From NCBI GenBank assembly GCA_947483555.1, contig CANKMW010000076.1:1-46592 (forward strand): a stretch of 46,592 nt of DNA, given 5' to 3'. This DNA comes from Myxococcales bacterium. Its GTDB lineage: Bacteria > Myxococcota_A > Polyangia > Haliangiales > Haliangiaceae. Below are positions 28,135-39,096 of this stretch, one piece after another. A model generated the notes under the pieces. The model did not search any database, had not been told where the DNA came from, and was given only the letters and a program-made list of their open reading frames with translations. The stretch's first letter is position 1. Each line of letters begins with the position of its first letter. The translations under genes were made by a program, and so were the position numbers.

Positions 28135-29831
28135 TTCCGCCCTATATCGAGATCGATGGGCTGGTCGTGCCACTCGATGCATGCGTCCCGTTCAAGGACG
28201 AGCCAGGCGGAGTCCGGGTTCGTTCTGACCCCGACCGGCCCCTGCTCGGCCCCCTGATGTACGTGACGAGCTGCTTGATGGGACGTCTGGATGCCGAACA
28301 GGCGCTGGCGCTGCTCGCGGAGCGCAAGAAACTCCCGCTGTCCGACGGCCTCGCGTCGTGTCCCATCACCGAGGACTTCGACGACTCCGGCAACTCGGCG
28401 AAGAACTGGGAGCGACTCACCGGGCAGCCTCCCGATCTACATGACGCCTACTACGTTTGCACAACATTCCTTCGCGACGACCTGGCTATCCCACGCACGA
28501 CGTTCATCAAGTTCTTGACCCGGCTCTACGAGCTCGATGCGGCCGTGGCCGAGGGTCGCATGGAGGCGAAGCTCGACAACTCGATCCTCATCCCGGCGCC
28601 ATTGCCTGAACCGCCCGGCCCACCGACCCCGCGCTGGGAGGACGACGAGGTGCGAGAAGTGGAGAAGTCCGCCGTTGGTCTTGATCGGATCGATCCACTG
28701 ACCGATGCGATGACCGATCCCGACACCGATGAGGCGGCTGCCAAGCGGCGCCCCACGGTATTCTGGCTGCTGGAGATCGCCTGGCAGCGCACGCGAGACG
28801 GCGAGGATGACCTACCCGCGCGCTATCGGCAGCTCGGCCTGCCCCTGCTGCAAGCCTACGCGCGCGCCACAGATGAACTGGTCGCGTACCTGCACGATCC
28901 GGAACGGATCGAGATCACTCGCAAACTGCCCCCTCACTCACCGTTCCACTCCGACGTCTCGGTCGATCTGTTCCGCCACCCGGAGCCACCGCGCCCGCCC
29001 GAGTACAGCCGCCACGTCTGGCTCGCCCACGCGGAAGCGGCATTCGTGTACTCGCGCAAGATCGGCAACTGGTCTGGCGGCGACATGTTCGCGCGCATCG
29101 GCCGCCACCCGGTACGTCTGCGCTACCGCTTCGAGATACGCCCCATCACCCAGCTCTGGCGCGTGGAGCTGTCGGCGTGGCCTCCAGAAGCCCCGACCGA
29201 CCGGACCGTGGTCATCGAAGCGCGCCAACGCCGTCGGGCGGCTCCGGCTCCAGATCTGCCGCCAGTCACCGAGTTTCGCGCGTTCATCAATGTCGATGGC
29301 CTCGTCCTGCCCGTGCGAGAGGTGGAGAAGTTGGCCGCTGGTCTTGATCAGATCGATCCACTCACTGACGCGATGACCGACCCGGACGTCGACGCGGTGG
29401 TTGCCGCGCGGCGCCCCACCGCATTCAGGTTTCTCGAGGTCGCCTGGCAGCGCACGCGCGACGACCTGCCTGCGCTCGGTCGGGAACTCGGGCTGCCAAC
29501 GCTGCAGGCCTACGTGCGCGCCACCGACGAGCTGGTCGCCTACCTGCACGACCCCGAGCGGATCGCGATCACCCGGAATCTGCCACAGCACTCGCCGTTC
29601 CTCGCCGACGTCTCGGTCGATCTATTCCGGCATCCGGAGCCGGCGCGACCGCTCGAGTACAGCCGCCACGTCTGGCTCGCCCACGCCGAGGCGGCGTTTG
29701 TCCACTCGCGCAAGACCGACGATCGCGCCGGCGGCGACATGTTCACGCGCATCGGCCGCTACACGGTGCGCCTGCGCTACCGCCTCGAGGTCGGCCACCT
29801 CACCCACCTCTGGCGCGTAGAGTTGGCCTGA
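28125..29831 (+). CDS. Internally duplicated protein, possible immunity partner
   Basis: A 568-residue cytosolic-looking protein that I cannot place in a family. Start GTG 28125 overlaps the end of the DUF4157 gene by 10 bases and has its own GGAGG. After an N-terminal segment (IEIDGLVVPLDACVPF), a domain of about 175 residues occurs twice, from REVEKSAVGLDRIDPLTDAM and from REVEKLAAGLDQIDPLTDAM, both ending in LWRVEL; shared blocks include ATDELVAYLHDPERI and SRHVWLAHAEAAFV. The second copy is preceded by FINVDGLVLPV, an echo of the N-terminus. The overlap and order effector-then-partner suggest immunity, which is inference. Third-position GC is lower than in neighbours. Confidence 0.7.
   Translation: MVLIPPYIEIDGLVVPLDACVPFKDEPGGVRVRSDPDRPLLGPLMYVTSCLMGRLDAEQALALLAERKKLPLSDGLASCPITEDFDDSGNSAKNWERLTGQPPDLHDAYYVCTTFLRDDLAIPRTTFIKFLTRLYELDAAVAEGRMEAKLDNSILIPAPLPEPPGPPTPRWEDDEVREVEKSAVGLDRIDPLTDAMTDPDTDEAAAKRRPTVFWLLEIAWQRTRDGEDDLPARYRQLGLPLLQAYARATDELVAYLHDPERIEITRKLPPHSPFHSDVSVDLFRHPEPPRPPEYSRHVWLAHAEAAFVYSRKIGNWSGGDMFARIGRHPVRLRYRFEIRPITQLWRVELSAWPPEAPTDRTVVIEARQRRRAAPAPDLPPVTEFRAFINVDGLVLPVREVEKLAAGLDQIDPLTDAMTDPDVDAVVAARRPTAFRFLEVAWQRTRDDLPALGRELGLPTLQAYVRATDELVAYLHDPERIAITRNLPQHSPFLADVSVDLFRHPEPARPLEYSRHVWLAHAEAAFVHSRKTDDRAGGDMFTRIGRYTVRLRYRLEVGHLTHLWRVELA
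28650..29831 (+). repeat. Tandem intragenic duplication, about 660-base period
   Basis: Copy 1 (28650 to about 29178) and copy 2 (29313-29831) align in frame with an offset of 663 bases (221 codons), with one small indel after RTRD. Many identical stretches remain at DNA level, so the duplication is not ancient. Confidence 0.85.
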
Positions 29832-29887
29832 ACCGTGGCTCCCGCCGACCCCTTGACACTCGTTACGCCGAACTGCGAGGAGAGATG

Positions 29888-30205
29888 ATGCGCAGCCTGA
29901 CTTGCTTGAGCCTCCTTGCCAGCCTGGTGGCGTGCAAATTTCCCGAGTTGCCGCCGCTGGACGACGACGGTGCGCGAGCACACGTCGACCTGGCGAACAT
30001 GACGCTGCAGCCGGTATGGAGCCGCGGTCTCACCGGCACGCGCGCGCTCACGGTCGACAGTGCAGCGGTCGATGCGGTGACGGGCGACCTGTACCTGTTT
30101 GGAGCCCTGTTCGCTGGGGGCACCGCCGATCTCGGCGCGGCTCCGATCACGGCACTATCGAGCGCGTCTGCCGCCTACCTGATCAAGATTCGCCGCGGCT
30201 CGTGA
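29888..30205 (+). CDS. Short lipoprotein, probably a truncated beta-propeller/SBBP protein
   Basis: A 105-residue protein with lipoprotein signal LTCLSLLASLVAC. The remainder, including AVDAVTGDLYLFGALFAGGTADLGAAPITALSSASAAYLIKI, reads like a single blade of the SBBP-type repeats usually present many times in large myxobacterial surface lipoproteins, then stops. The AGGAG upstream fits ATG 29888 better than the ATG three bases earlier. It may be the stump of a longer gene or a genuine small protein. Confidence 0.6.
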   Translation: MRSLTCLSLLASLVACKFPELPPLDDDGARAHVDLANMTLQPVWSRGLTGTRALTVDSAAVDAVTGDLYLFGALFAGGTADLGAAPITALSSASAAYLIKIRRGS

Positions 30206-30231
30206 CCGCATGAGTCAGCCGGTTCGAACGC

Positions 30232-31770
30232 TCAGTTGCAGGTGCCGCCCGTGTTGTCGATGTCGCCCCCCGTACCCGTGCCCGAACGCGGCAGGAGCCG
30301 CCGCTCGTCGTCGAACGTGTTCACGGTCATGATGCCGGTCACGGTCTGGAAGCAGTTGCCGGCGGCGAACGTGTTCATGTCGTAGTTATAGATCTCGTCG
30401 TCCATGACGATGGTGTCGGTGCCGTTGGTGAGCTGCACGCGGTCGCCCGGCTGCACCACCGCCATCACCCGCATGTTGCTCAGCGTCACCAGGACGCTCT
30501 CGTAGGGCTCACCGATGGAGCTGATGCTGGCCAGGGTCGCGACCGGGATTGCCGGAAGCGGGATCGGCGTCGCCGTGCCGACCGCGGGGGTGATAGTCGC
30601 GTTCTGGATCTGCGTCAGCTTGTCGCCGGTGGTGTTGAAGTCGAACTCTGTCACCGAACCGGTCACGTCGACGAGCGAATTTACGGCCGCGGTCGGCGCG
30701 GTGCTGCCGGTGAAGATGAAGATGCCCTGGTTGGCAGCAGCCTGCGCGACGTGCGAGACCCAGAAACCCTGGGCGGTGGTGGGAAAGGTCTTGGTGGCGA
30801 GCACGACGACGTCATTGAGCCGCACCCCACCGGTGACGGCGCCGGTCTGGATCATCTCGATGGTCGTATCCGTCGTGCACGACGGCTCGGCGCTGCAGCC
30901 ACGGTCGGCGCAGTCGAGGAAGCCGTTGGCGTCGTTGTCGATGCCGTCGGCGCACATGCCGACCGCCTCGCGCGCCGGGCAGCCGGTGCCGCCGAGGACG
31001 ATGTCGGCGGTGGCGCGCGGCAACACCTTGTAGTTGAAGAAGTAGTCGCCCATGCCGGTGATCGACGCCAGGCAGTCGCCGCCGGTGAGGAACGGCGGCG
31101 GGGTCGTCGAGTACGGGATCGCGGCCAGGCTGGAGTCGATCTCGAGCACGCCGGTGATGTCGAAGCCGACGAACGTCGGATCCGGCATCGAGCCGATGGT
31201 GTCGATCTCGGACGTCACCGAGACGCTGTTGACGCGGACCAGGACGCCTTCCCACTTCTCGTACTCGGCCTCGCGTGCCGACATGGCCATGCGGCCGATG
31301 GCGAGCGCGTCGATGACCTGCGGCTCCGGCACCATGCCGTCGCCGGTCCGAGTCACGGTCATCTCGCCGCCGGCGACCGGGCCCAGCTCGGTCACCGTCA
31401 GATCGTCCTCGGGCAGCGAGAACTCGTCCTTCTCGGCGTCGGTGATGTCGACCAGGTCGCCCACCGTCAGCGCCGCAACCTGATCGAGCGCGGCGCCAAA
31501 CACCAGCACGCCGGAGTACGCGCCGCCCGCGGGCTCGCCGACGTAGAAGTTGCCCTTGCGCGGCCCGTAGTTGTCGATGGCGGTCACCACCACGCCGCGC
31601 AGGGTCACCGCGGTCCCGGCCGGCATGGTGTCGCTCTGCACCTCCTGGATGGTCAGGTCACCGCCGCCGCCGCTATCGATGCCGTCGTCGTCGCCTCCGT
31701 TGCCGGAGCCGCGGCAGGCCGTGGCGACGAGGAGGGAGAGGGTCAGGGCGGGCAGCGTACGGAGGGTCAT
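30232..31770 (-). CDS. Secreted lipoprotein with two OB-fold-like domains
   Basis: A 512-residue lipoprotein; signal LTLSLLVATAC, lipid Cys at residue 19, then an acidic Gly-rich linker. Two domains of similar plan (AGTAVTLRGVVVTAIDNYGPRKGNFYVGE and GGVRLNDVVVLATKTFPTTAQGFWVSH) look like the OB-folds seen at the N-termini of secreted nucleases such as NucH/ExeM. Between them lies CADGIDNDANGFLDCADRGC, a Cys/Asp motif common in myxobacterial surface proteins that may bind calcium. No nuclease domain is present. GGAG precedes ATG 31770. Confidence 0.72.
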   Translation of the reverse strand: MTLRTLPALTLSLLVATACRGSGNGGDDDGIDSGGGGDLTIQEVQSDTMPAGTAVTLRGVVVTAIDNYGPRKGNFYVGEPAGGAYSGVLVFGAALDQVAALTVGDLVDITDAEKDEFSLPEDDLTVTELGPVAGGEMTVTRTGDGMVPEPQVIDALAIGRMAMSAREAEYEKWEGVLVRVNSVSVTSEIDTIGSMPDPTFVGFDITGVLEIDSSLAAIPYSTTPPPFLTGGDCLASITGMGDYFFNYKVLPRATADIVLGGTGCPAREAVGMCADGIDNDANGFLDCADRGCSAEPSCTTDTTIEMIQTGAVTGGVRLNDVVVLATKTFPTTAQGFWVSHVAQAAANQGIFIFTGSTAPTAAVNSLVDVTGSVTEFDFNTTGDKLTQIQNATITPAVGTATPIPLPAIPVATLASISSIGEPYESVLVTLSNMRVMAVVQPGDRVQLTNGTDTIVMDDEIYNYDMNTFAAGNCFQTVTGIMTVNTFDDERRLLPRSGTGTGGDIDNTGGTCN

Positions 31771-31782
31771 CGGGACTCCAGG

Positions 31783-31818
31783 GCCCTTCGACTCGGCCGC
31801 GGCGGCCTCGCTCAGGGC
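31783..31818. repeat. REP-like palindrome C
   Basis: GCCCTTCGACTCGG at one end and CCTCGCTCAGGGC at the other, almost the same as the element at 88-126. It lies just upstream of the OB-fold lipoprotein and next to the TACGGC repeat. Confidence 0.6.
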
Positions 31819-31833
31819 AAACGGTATCTTGAA

Positions 31834-31887
31834 TACGGCTACGGCTACGGCTACGGCTACGGCTACGGCTACGGCTACGGCTACGGC
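31834..31887. repeat. Hexanucleotide microsatellite, nine perfect TACGGC units
   Basis: Exactly nine tandem copies without a mismatch, in the gap between the OB-fold lipoprotein (start 64 bases away) and the ribosomal operon terminator. Perfect copies imply recent expansion or slippage. Confidence 0.97.
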
Positions 31888-31941
31888 CCACGACGACGGG
31901 CGCTCACGGCGAACGGTGTCGGGGCCAAGCGCGGGTCATAC

Positions 31942-31974
31942 ACCAAAACAAAACGCCCGCGGTGAAGCGGGCGT
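31942..31974 (-). terminator. Intrinsic terminator of the ribosomal protein operon
   Basis: On the minus strand an 8-bp GC-rich stem (ACGCCCGC pairing GCGGGCGT, 6-base loop) is followed by TTTTGTTTT. It lies about 50 bases beyond the rplQ stop and ends the long operon. Confidence 0.85.
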
Positions 31975-32022
31975 CACACTCAGGCTGACAGCAAGCTGAC
32001 AGCGTCAGGCAGGATGCGACGT

Positions 32023-32448
32023 TCAGTCGACGGCGGGCGCCAGGCCGACCAGCTCGACCAGCGCCATCGAGGCGGCGTCGCCGCGGCGGAAGCGGGTCTT
32101 GAGGACCCGGGTGTAGCCGCCCTTGCCGCTCGCCTTGAAATGGGGCCCGATCTCGGTGAACAGGCGATCCATCGCCGCGTCGGTCCGGACCACCTTGCGC
32201 GCCATCCGCTTGGCGTGCACGACCTTGCCCTTGTCGGCGGGCGTCATCTTGTCGCCCTTCTTGAGCACGTCCGCGACGCCGATGCCCCACTTGATGGTGG
32301 CGTCGGCGTGCTTGCGCAGCTCCTTGGCCTTCGCCTCGGTGGTCTCGATGCGGCCGTGCGTGAACAGCGCGGTCACCAGATTCGCCCACAGGGCGTCGCG
32401 ATGAGGCGCCGTGCGGTTGAGCTGTCGTCCAGAGAGTCCGTGGCGCAT
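32023..32448 (-). CDS. rplQ: Ribosomal protein L17
   Basis: Large-subunit protein at the exit tunnel side. 141 residues, starting MRHGLSGRQLNRT with ALWANLVTALFTHGRIETTEAKAKELR, the L17 signature. It is a little longer than E. coli L17 (127) owing to an internal and C-terminal stretch (GKGGYTRVLKTRFRRGDAASMALVEL is conserved). Last gene of the operon, 4 bases after rpoA, with the terminator downstream. Confidence 0.97.
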   Translation of the reverse strand: MRHGLSGRQLNRTAPHRDALWANLVTALFTHGRIETTEAKAKELRKHADATIKWGIGVADVLKKGDKMTPADKGKVVHAKRMARKVVRTDAAMDRLFTEIGPHFKASGKGGYTRVLKTRFRRGDAASMALVELVGLAPAVD

Positions 32449-32452
32449 GGGA

Positions 32453-33466
<1,014 letters not shown>

Positions 33467-33541
33467 CGTCGGTCGCTCCTCGTCGTGTCAGTTCCAGAAG
33501 GCGGTGGGGGGTCGGCTTCCGCCTCCCCACCGAAGATCAAA

Positions 33542-34171
33542 TCACTTCGAGTAGAGCTCGATGATGAGCTGCTCGCGGATCGGCAGGTTGACGTCCTCGC
33601 GGGCCGGCAACTGCTTCACGCCACCGCGCATGCCGTCCTTGTCGAGCTCGATCCACTGCGGCACGCCGCGGCGATCGACGGCGGCCAGCGCCTCGACGAT
33701 GCGGGCGATGGTCTTCGAGGACTCGCGCACGGCGACCACATCACGGGCCCGGACCAGGTACGACGGGATGTCGACCCGCTTGCCGTTGACGGTGAAGTGT
33801 CCGTGGCGAACCAGCTGGCGCGCCTCGGCGTGATCCGAAGCGAAGCCCATGCGGTAGACGGCGTTGTCGAGGCGACGCTCGAGGAGCTGGATCAGCACGT
33901 TGCCGCTGACGCCCTTCATGCGCACGGCCTTGAAGAAGTAGCCGCGGAACTGCTTCTCGGCGATGCCGTAGATCCGCTTGACCTTCTGCTTCTCGCGCAG
34001 CTGCTCGCCGTAGTCGGAGCGCTTCTTGCGCCTCGACTGGCCGTGCTGGCCGGGCGGGTAGCTGCGGCGCTCGTAGCCGCACTTGTCGGTGTAGCAACGC
34101 TCTCCCTTGAGGAAGAGCTTCATGTCCTCGCGCCGGCAGAGCCGGCAGACAGGTCCCGTGTAGCGAGCCAT
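33542..34171 (-). CDS. rpsD: Ribosomal protein S4, zinc-cysteine form
   Basis: 209 residues. 16S rRNA primary binder and 30S assembly initiator. The N-terminus has CRLC and C....C (Cys 9, 12, 26, 31), the zinc-binding version. The S4 RNA-binding domain (RLDNAVYRMGFA, ARQLVRHGHFTVNGKRVDIPSYLV) is intact. Sits between rpsK and rpoA. Confidence 0.98.
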   Translation of the reverse strand: MARYTGPVCRLCRREDMKLFLKGERCYTDKCGYERRSYPPGQHGQSRRKKRSDYGEQLREKQKVKRIYGIAEKQFRGYFFKAVRMKGVSGNVLIQLLERRLDNAVYRMGFASDHAEARQLVRHGHFTVNGKRVDIPSYLVRARDVVAVRESSKTIARIVEALAAVDRRGVPQWIELDKDGMRGGVKQLPAREDVNLPIREQLIIELYSK

Positions 34172-34193
34172 CGTCGTTGTTCCTTTTACGTAC

Positions 34194-34583
34194 TCAGACG
34201 CGGCGGCGCTTGCGGGGCCGGCAGCCGTTGTGGGGGACGGGGGTGACGTCGCGGATCAGGTTGATCTTGAACCCGGCGGCGTTGAGGGCGCGCAGCGCCG
34301 ACTCACGGCCCGAGCCGGGACCCTTGATGTAGACGGTGACGTTGCGGACGCCGTGCTCCATCGCCTTCTTGGCGGCGTCCTCGGCCGCCAGCTGGGCCGC
34401 GAACGGCGTCGACTTGCGAGAGCCCTTGAAGCCGCAGGTCCCCGACGACGACCACGCCACGACGTTGCCCGAGACGTCGGTGATCGACACGATGGTGTTG
34501 TTGAACGTCGCAGCGATGTGCGCGACGCCGGTCTGGATGTTCTTCCGGACCTTCTTCTTCTGCTTGCCCTTGACGGTCGACAT
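34194..34583 (-). CDS. rpsK: Ribosomal protein S11
   Basis: 129 residues, platform protein near the mRNA exit. Conserved GVAHIAATFNNTIVSITDVSGN, GFKGSRKSTPFAAQ and the basic tail VPHNGCRPRKRRRV are present. Follows rpsM by 47 bases. Confidence 0.98.
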   Translation of the reverse strand: MSTVKGKQKKKVRKNIQTGVAHIAATFNNTIVSITDVSGNVVAWSSSGTCGFKGSRKSTPFAAQLAAEDAAKKAMEHGVRNVTVYIKGPGSGRESALRALNAAGFKINLIRDVTPVPHNGCRPRKRRRV

Positions 34584-34630
34584 GGATGCTTGGTCCTCGC
34601 TCTACGCAGCTTCCTGGTACGTCCCAGGAA

Positions 34631-35014
34631 TCACTTCTTGGTGGCGCCGCCCTGCTTCTTCACTGCCATACGGCGAGGACCCTTGCGGGTGCGGGCATTC
34701 GTGTGCGTGCGCTGGCCGCGCGCCGGCAAGTTCTTCTTGTGGCGCGAGCCGCGGTAGCAGCCGAGATCGATCAGCCGCTTGATGTTGAGCTGGGTGTCAC
34801 GACGCAGGTCGCCCTCGACGCGGTAGTTGGCGTCGATGGCGTCGCGCAACTTGCGGACGTCGTTCTCATCGAGATCGTCGGTGCGCTTGTCGGCCGAGAT
34901 GTTGGCGTGCGTGAGCACGACGTTGGCCGCGTGGCGACCAAGGCCGAAGATGTACGTGAGTGCGATCTCGATCCGCTTGTTACGCGGGAGGTCGACGCCT
35001 GCGATGCGAGCCAT
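34631..35014 (-). CDS. rpsM: Ribosomal protein S13
   Basis: 127 residues, head protein contacting the P-site tRNA and the 50S. MARIAGVDLPRNKRIEIALTYI begins it, GLGRHAANVV, then the basic tail RGQRTHTNARTRKGPRR. A slightly longer C-terminus (MAVKKQGGATKK) than in E. coli. Confidence 0.98.
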   Translation of the reverse strand: MARIAGVDLPRNKRIEIALTYIFGLGRHAANVVLTHANISADKRTDDLDENDVRKLRDAIDANYRVEGDLRRDTQLNIKRLIDLGCYRGSRHKKNLPARGQRTHTNARTRKGPRRMAVKKQGGATKK

Positions 35015-35051
35015 GATTCCATCTCTCCGTGAGGTAATCCGTGATCCGCGA

Positions 35052-35165
35052 TCAGCCCTGGCGCTGCTTGTGACGTGGATTGCTGCACAGCACGCGTACC
35101 ACGCCCTTGCGCTTGACGACCTTGCACTTGACGCAGATGGGCTTGACCGACGCTCGAACTTTCAT
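35052..35165 (-). CDS. rpmJ: Ribosomal protein L36, zinc form
   Basis: A 37-residue protein, MKVRASVKPICVKCKVV..., with the zinc ligands C11, C14, C27 and H32 (CxxC, C....H). It lies between map and rpsM. The infA gene, often found just before rpmJ, is absent: only 51 bases separate it from map. Confidence 0.96.
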   Translation of the reverse strand: MKVRASVKPICVKCKVVKRKGVVRVLCSNPRHKQRQG

Positions 35166-35216
35166 GACGCTCTTCCAGGTAGCTTGGCGGGTGGCGTTTG
35201 GCGTGTGCGTGACGGC

Positions 35217-36005
35217 TTAGTCGTGTCCGGGGTCGCCAGGTGTCGAAGACGGGCGGGTCAGCACCCAGGGGCCGTCGTCCAGGACCGCGATCGTGTGCTC
35301 GAAGTGCGCTGACAGGCTGCGGTCCTTGGTTACAGCCGTCCATCCGTCATCGAGTACCTCGACGTCGGGGGAGCCGGCGTTTACCATAGGTTCCACGGCG
35401 ATGACAAGGCCGCGTTTGATGCGTTTTCCCCGGCCGGGAGTGCCGTAGTTGTGAACCGGCGGGTCCTCGTGCATCCGACGCCCGATCCCGTGGCCGACGA
35501 AAACTCTAACCACTGAATATCCCTCGGCTTCGGCGCATTGCTGGACGGCGGCGCCGACATCCTCGAGACGGTTGTCGATCCGGCACTGAGCGATCGCCAG
35601 ATCGAGGGATCGGCGGGTGGTCGCGACCAGCCGCTCGGTCTCGGCGGTCCCCTTGCCGGCGATCACGGTCCGGGCCGCGTCGCCGCACAGCCCGTGCTTG
35701 AAGGAGCCGAAGTCGACCGACACCAGGTCGCCGGCGCGAACCAGCTTGTCCTTGCGCGGGATGCCGTGAACGATCTCCTCGTTGATGGAGATGCACGTCA
35801 CCGCCGGGTACGGCGGCTGGGCGTAGCCGAGGAACGCGCTCACCACGCCTTCACGCTTGATCCCGGCGCGGGCGATCCGATCGAGCTCCCAGGTCGACAC
35901 CCCGGGCTCGACGGCGCGGCACACCTCGTCGAGGATCGACGCCACCACCAGCGCGGACTCCCGCATCTGGCGAATCTCGTCGAGGCTCTTGTAGACGATC
36001 TTCAC
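35217..36005 (-). CDS. map: Methionine aminopeptidase, type I
   Basis: Removes initiator Met from new proteins. 262 residues with the five metal ligands recognisable: D in SVDFG, D in CGDAAR, H in VGHGIGRRMHEDP, E in AVEPMV and E in HFEHT. The substrate-pocket HGIPR is present. GTG 36005 starts it, 9 bases after secY. A short Pro/Gly/Asp tail (PSSTPGDPGHD) is extra. adk, frequently between secY and map, is not here. Confidence 0.97.
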   Translation of the reverse strand: MKIVYKSLDEIRQMRESALVVASILDEVCRAVEPGVSTWELDRIARAGIKREGVVSAFLGYAQPPYPAVTCISINEEIVHGIPRKDKLVRAGDLVSVDFGSFKHGLCGDAARTVIAGKGTAETERLVATTRRSLDLAIAQCRIDNRLEDVGAAVQQCAEAEGYSVVRVFVGHGIGRRMHEDPPVHNYGTPGRGKRIKRGLVIAVEPMVNAGSPDVEVLDDGWTAVTKDRSLSAHFEHTIAVLDDGPWVLTRPSSTPGDPGHD

Positions 36006-36014
36006 GCGCCCCGC

Positions 36015-37364
<1,350 letters not shown>

Positions 37365-37388
37365 GTGAGTCCTGAGCGAGTCGAGTGC

Positions 37389-37880
37389 TTACTGCGCGGT
37401 GGCGGCGGGGTCCGCCTTCACCAGCGGCGCGATGATCAGGACGGTGCCGCCCGCCTTCTCGATCTTCTCGCGGGCCGCGGCGGAGAAGCGGTGCGCCTTG
37501 ACCACCAGCTTCTTCGTCAGCTCACCCTCGGCGAGGATCTTCAGGCAGTCGACGCGCTTGGGCAGCAGGCCCTTGGCGCGCAGCGAGTCGATATCGACCG
37601 TCGCGCCGCTGTCGAAGACCAGCTCGAGCGTCTTGAGGTTGATCGGCAACGCCTCGACGCGGAACGGGTTCTTGAAGCCGCGCTTGGGAATGCGCATCTT
37701 CATGGGCATCTGCCCACCCTCGAACCCGATGCGGGGTCCGTGGTGACCGGGGCGGGCCTTCTGACCCTTGACGCCCTTACCGGACGTCTTGCCGGTGCCC
37801 GAGCCGCGGCCGCGGCCGAGGCGCTTCTTGGTCTTGGTGGCACCCCGGTTGGGAGCGAGGGTGTGGAGAGTGGTACCCAT
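37389..37880 (-). CDS. rplO: Ribosomal protein L15
   Basis: 163 residues from ATG 37880 (MGTTLHTLAPNRGATK). The Gly/Arg/Lys-rich KKRLGRGRGSGTGKTSGKGVKGQ is diagnostic, followed by GFEGGQMPMKMRIPKRGF. A longer frame to 37952 exists but lacks homology to the family start. A 93-base gap precedes it after rpmD, the largest in this part of the operon. Confidence 0.97.
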   Translation of the reverse strand: MGTTLHTLAPNRGATKTKKRLGRGRGSGTGKTSGKGVKGQKARPGHHGPRIGFEGGQMPMKMRIPKRGFKNPFRVEALPINLKTLELVFDSGATVDIDSLRAKGLLPKRVDCLKILAEGELTKKLVVKAHRFSAAAREKIEKAGGTVLIIAPLVKADPAATAQ

Positions 37881-37973
37881 GGCGGCGTTCCTGCGTGAGA
37901 GTCTTGAATCGAAAACCGAGCGGCGACAACTAGCCAATCGCCTAGGCCCCATGGCCTCCAGGCCTGACGAGGT

Positions 37974-38159
37974 CTACTCGACCGGCGCCACCGTCACCAG
38001 GTGACTGACCTTGCGGATCATGCCGCGGATCGACAGCGTGTCGATCAGGACCACCGAATCGTGGGGGTGCTTGAGGCCGAGCCCCTTGAGGGTGCGGCGC
38101 TGGGTCTCGGGACGGCCGATGCCGCTCTTGACCTGCGTGACCTTGAGCTTGATCGCCAT
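37974..38159 (-). CDS. rpmD: Ribosomal protein L30
   Basis: 61 residues, with KVTQVKSGIGRPETQRRTLKGLGL, the L30 motif. Follows rpsE by 2 bases. Confidence 0.97.
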   Translation of the reverse strand: MAIKLKVTQVKSGIGRPETQRRTLKGLGLKHPHDSVVLIDTLSIRGMIRKVSHLVTVAPVE

Positions 38160-38161
38160 GA

Positions 38162-38662
<501 letters not shown>

Positions 38663-38706
38663 TTATATATTCTCGTTCCGTCTGTTCTGCAGCTCAGATC
38701 GCCGAC

Positions 38707-39087
38707 TCAGAAAGCCAGGCCGGCTTCGCGCGCGCCGTCGGCGACATGCGCGACGCGGCCGTGATACAGGTAACCGTTGCGGTCGAAGACGACCGTGGTG
38801 ACCTGCCTGGCGACCAGCTTCGCGCCGATCGCCTTGCCCACCACCTTGGCCTTGTCTTTCTTGTTCTTGCCCTCGAGCTCGGCCTTGAGCGCCGGCTCGA
38901 GATCGCTGGCCGCCGCCAGCACCTGGCCGCTGACATCGTCGATGGCCTGGGCGTAGATGTGCTTCGACGACCGGAACACGCTGAGGCGTGGACGGTCGGC
39001 GGTGCCGGTGACGCGCTTGCGAATCGTGACCTTGCGGCGCAGGCGCGTGCGCTCGCGTTCGCTTCCAATTTTTTCGTGGCCAGCCAT
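38707..39087 (-). CDS. rplR: Ribosomal protein L18
   Basis: 126 residues, 5S rRNA binder. A short N-terminal extension precedes RKVTIRKRVTGTADRPRLSVFRS, then HIYAQAIDDVSGQVLAAAS and VFDRNGYLYHGRV. Follows rplF by 9 bases. Confidence 0.97.
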   Translation of the reverse strand: MAGHEKIGSERERTRLRRKVTIRKRVTGTADRPRLSVFRSSKHIYAQAIDDVSGQVLAAASDLEPALKAELEGKNKKDKAKVVGKAIGAKLVARQVTTVVFDRNGYLYHGRVAHVADGAREAGLAF

Positions 39088-39096
39088 GGCGGACTC

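Noticed and set aside
29853..29858. Perfect -35 hexamer TTGACA upstream of the short lipoprotein
   Set aside because: No -10 box at 16-18 bases spacing could be found, so it is not called as a promoter.
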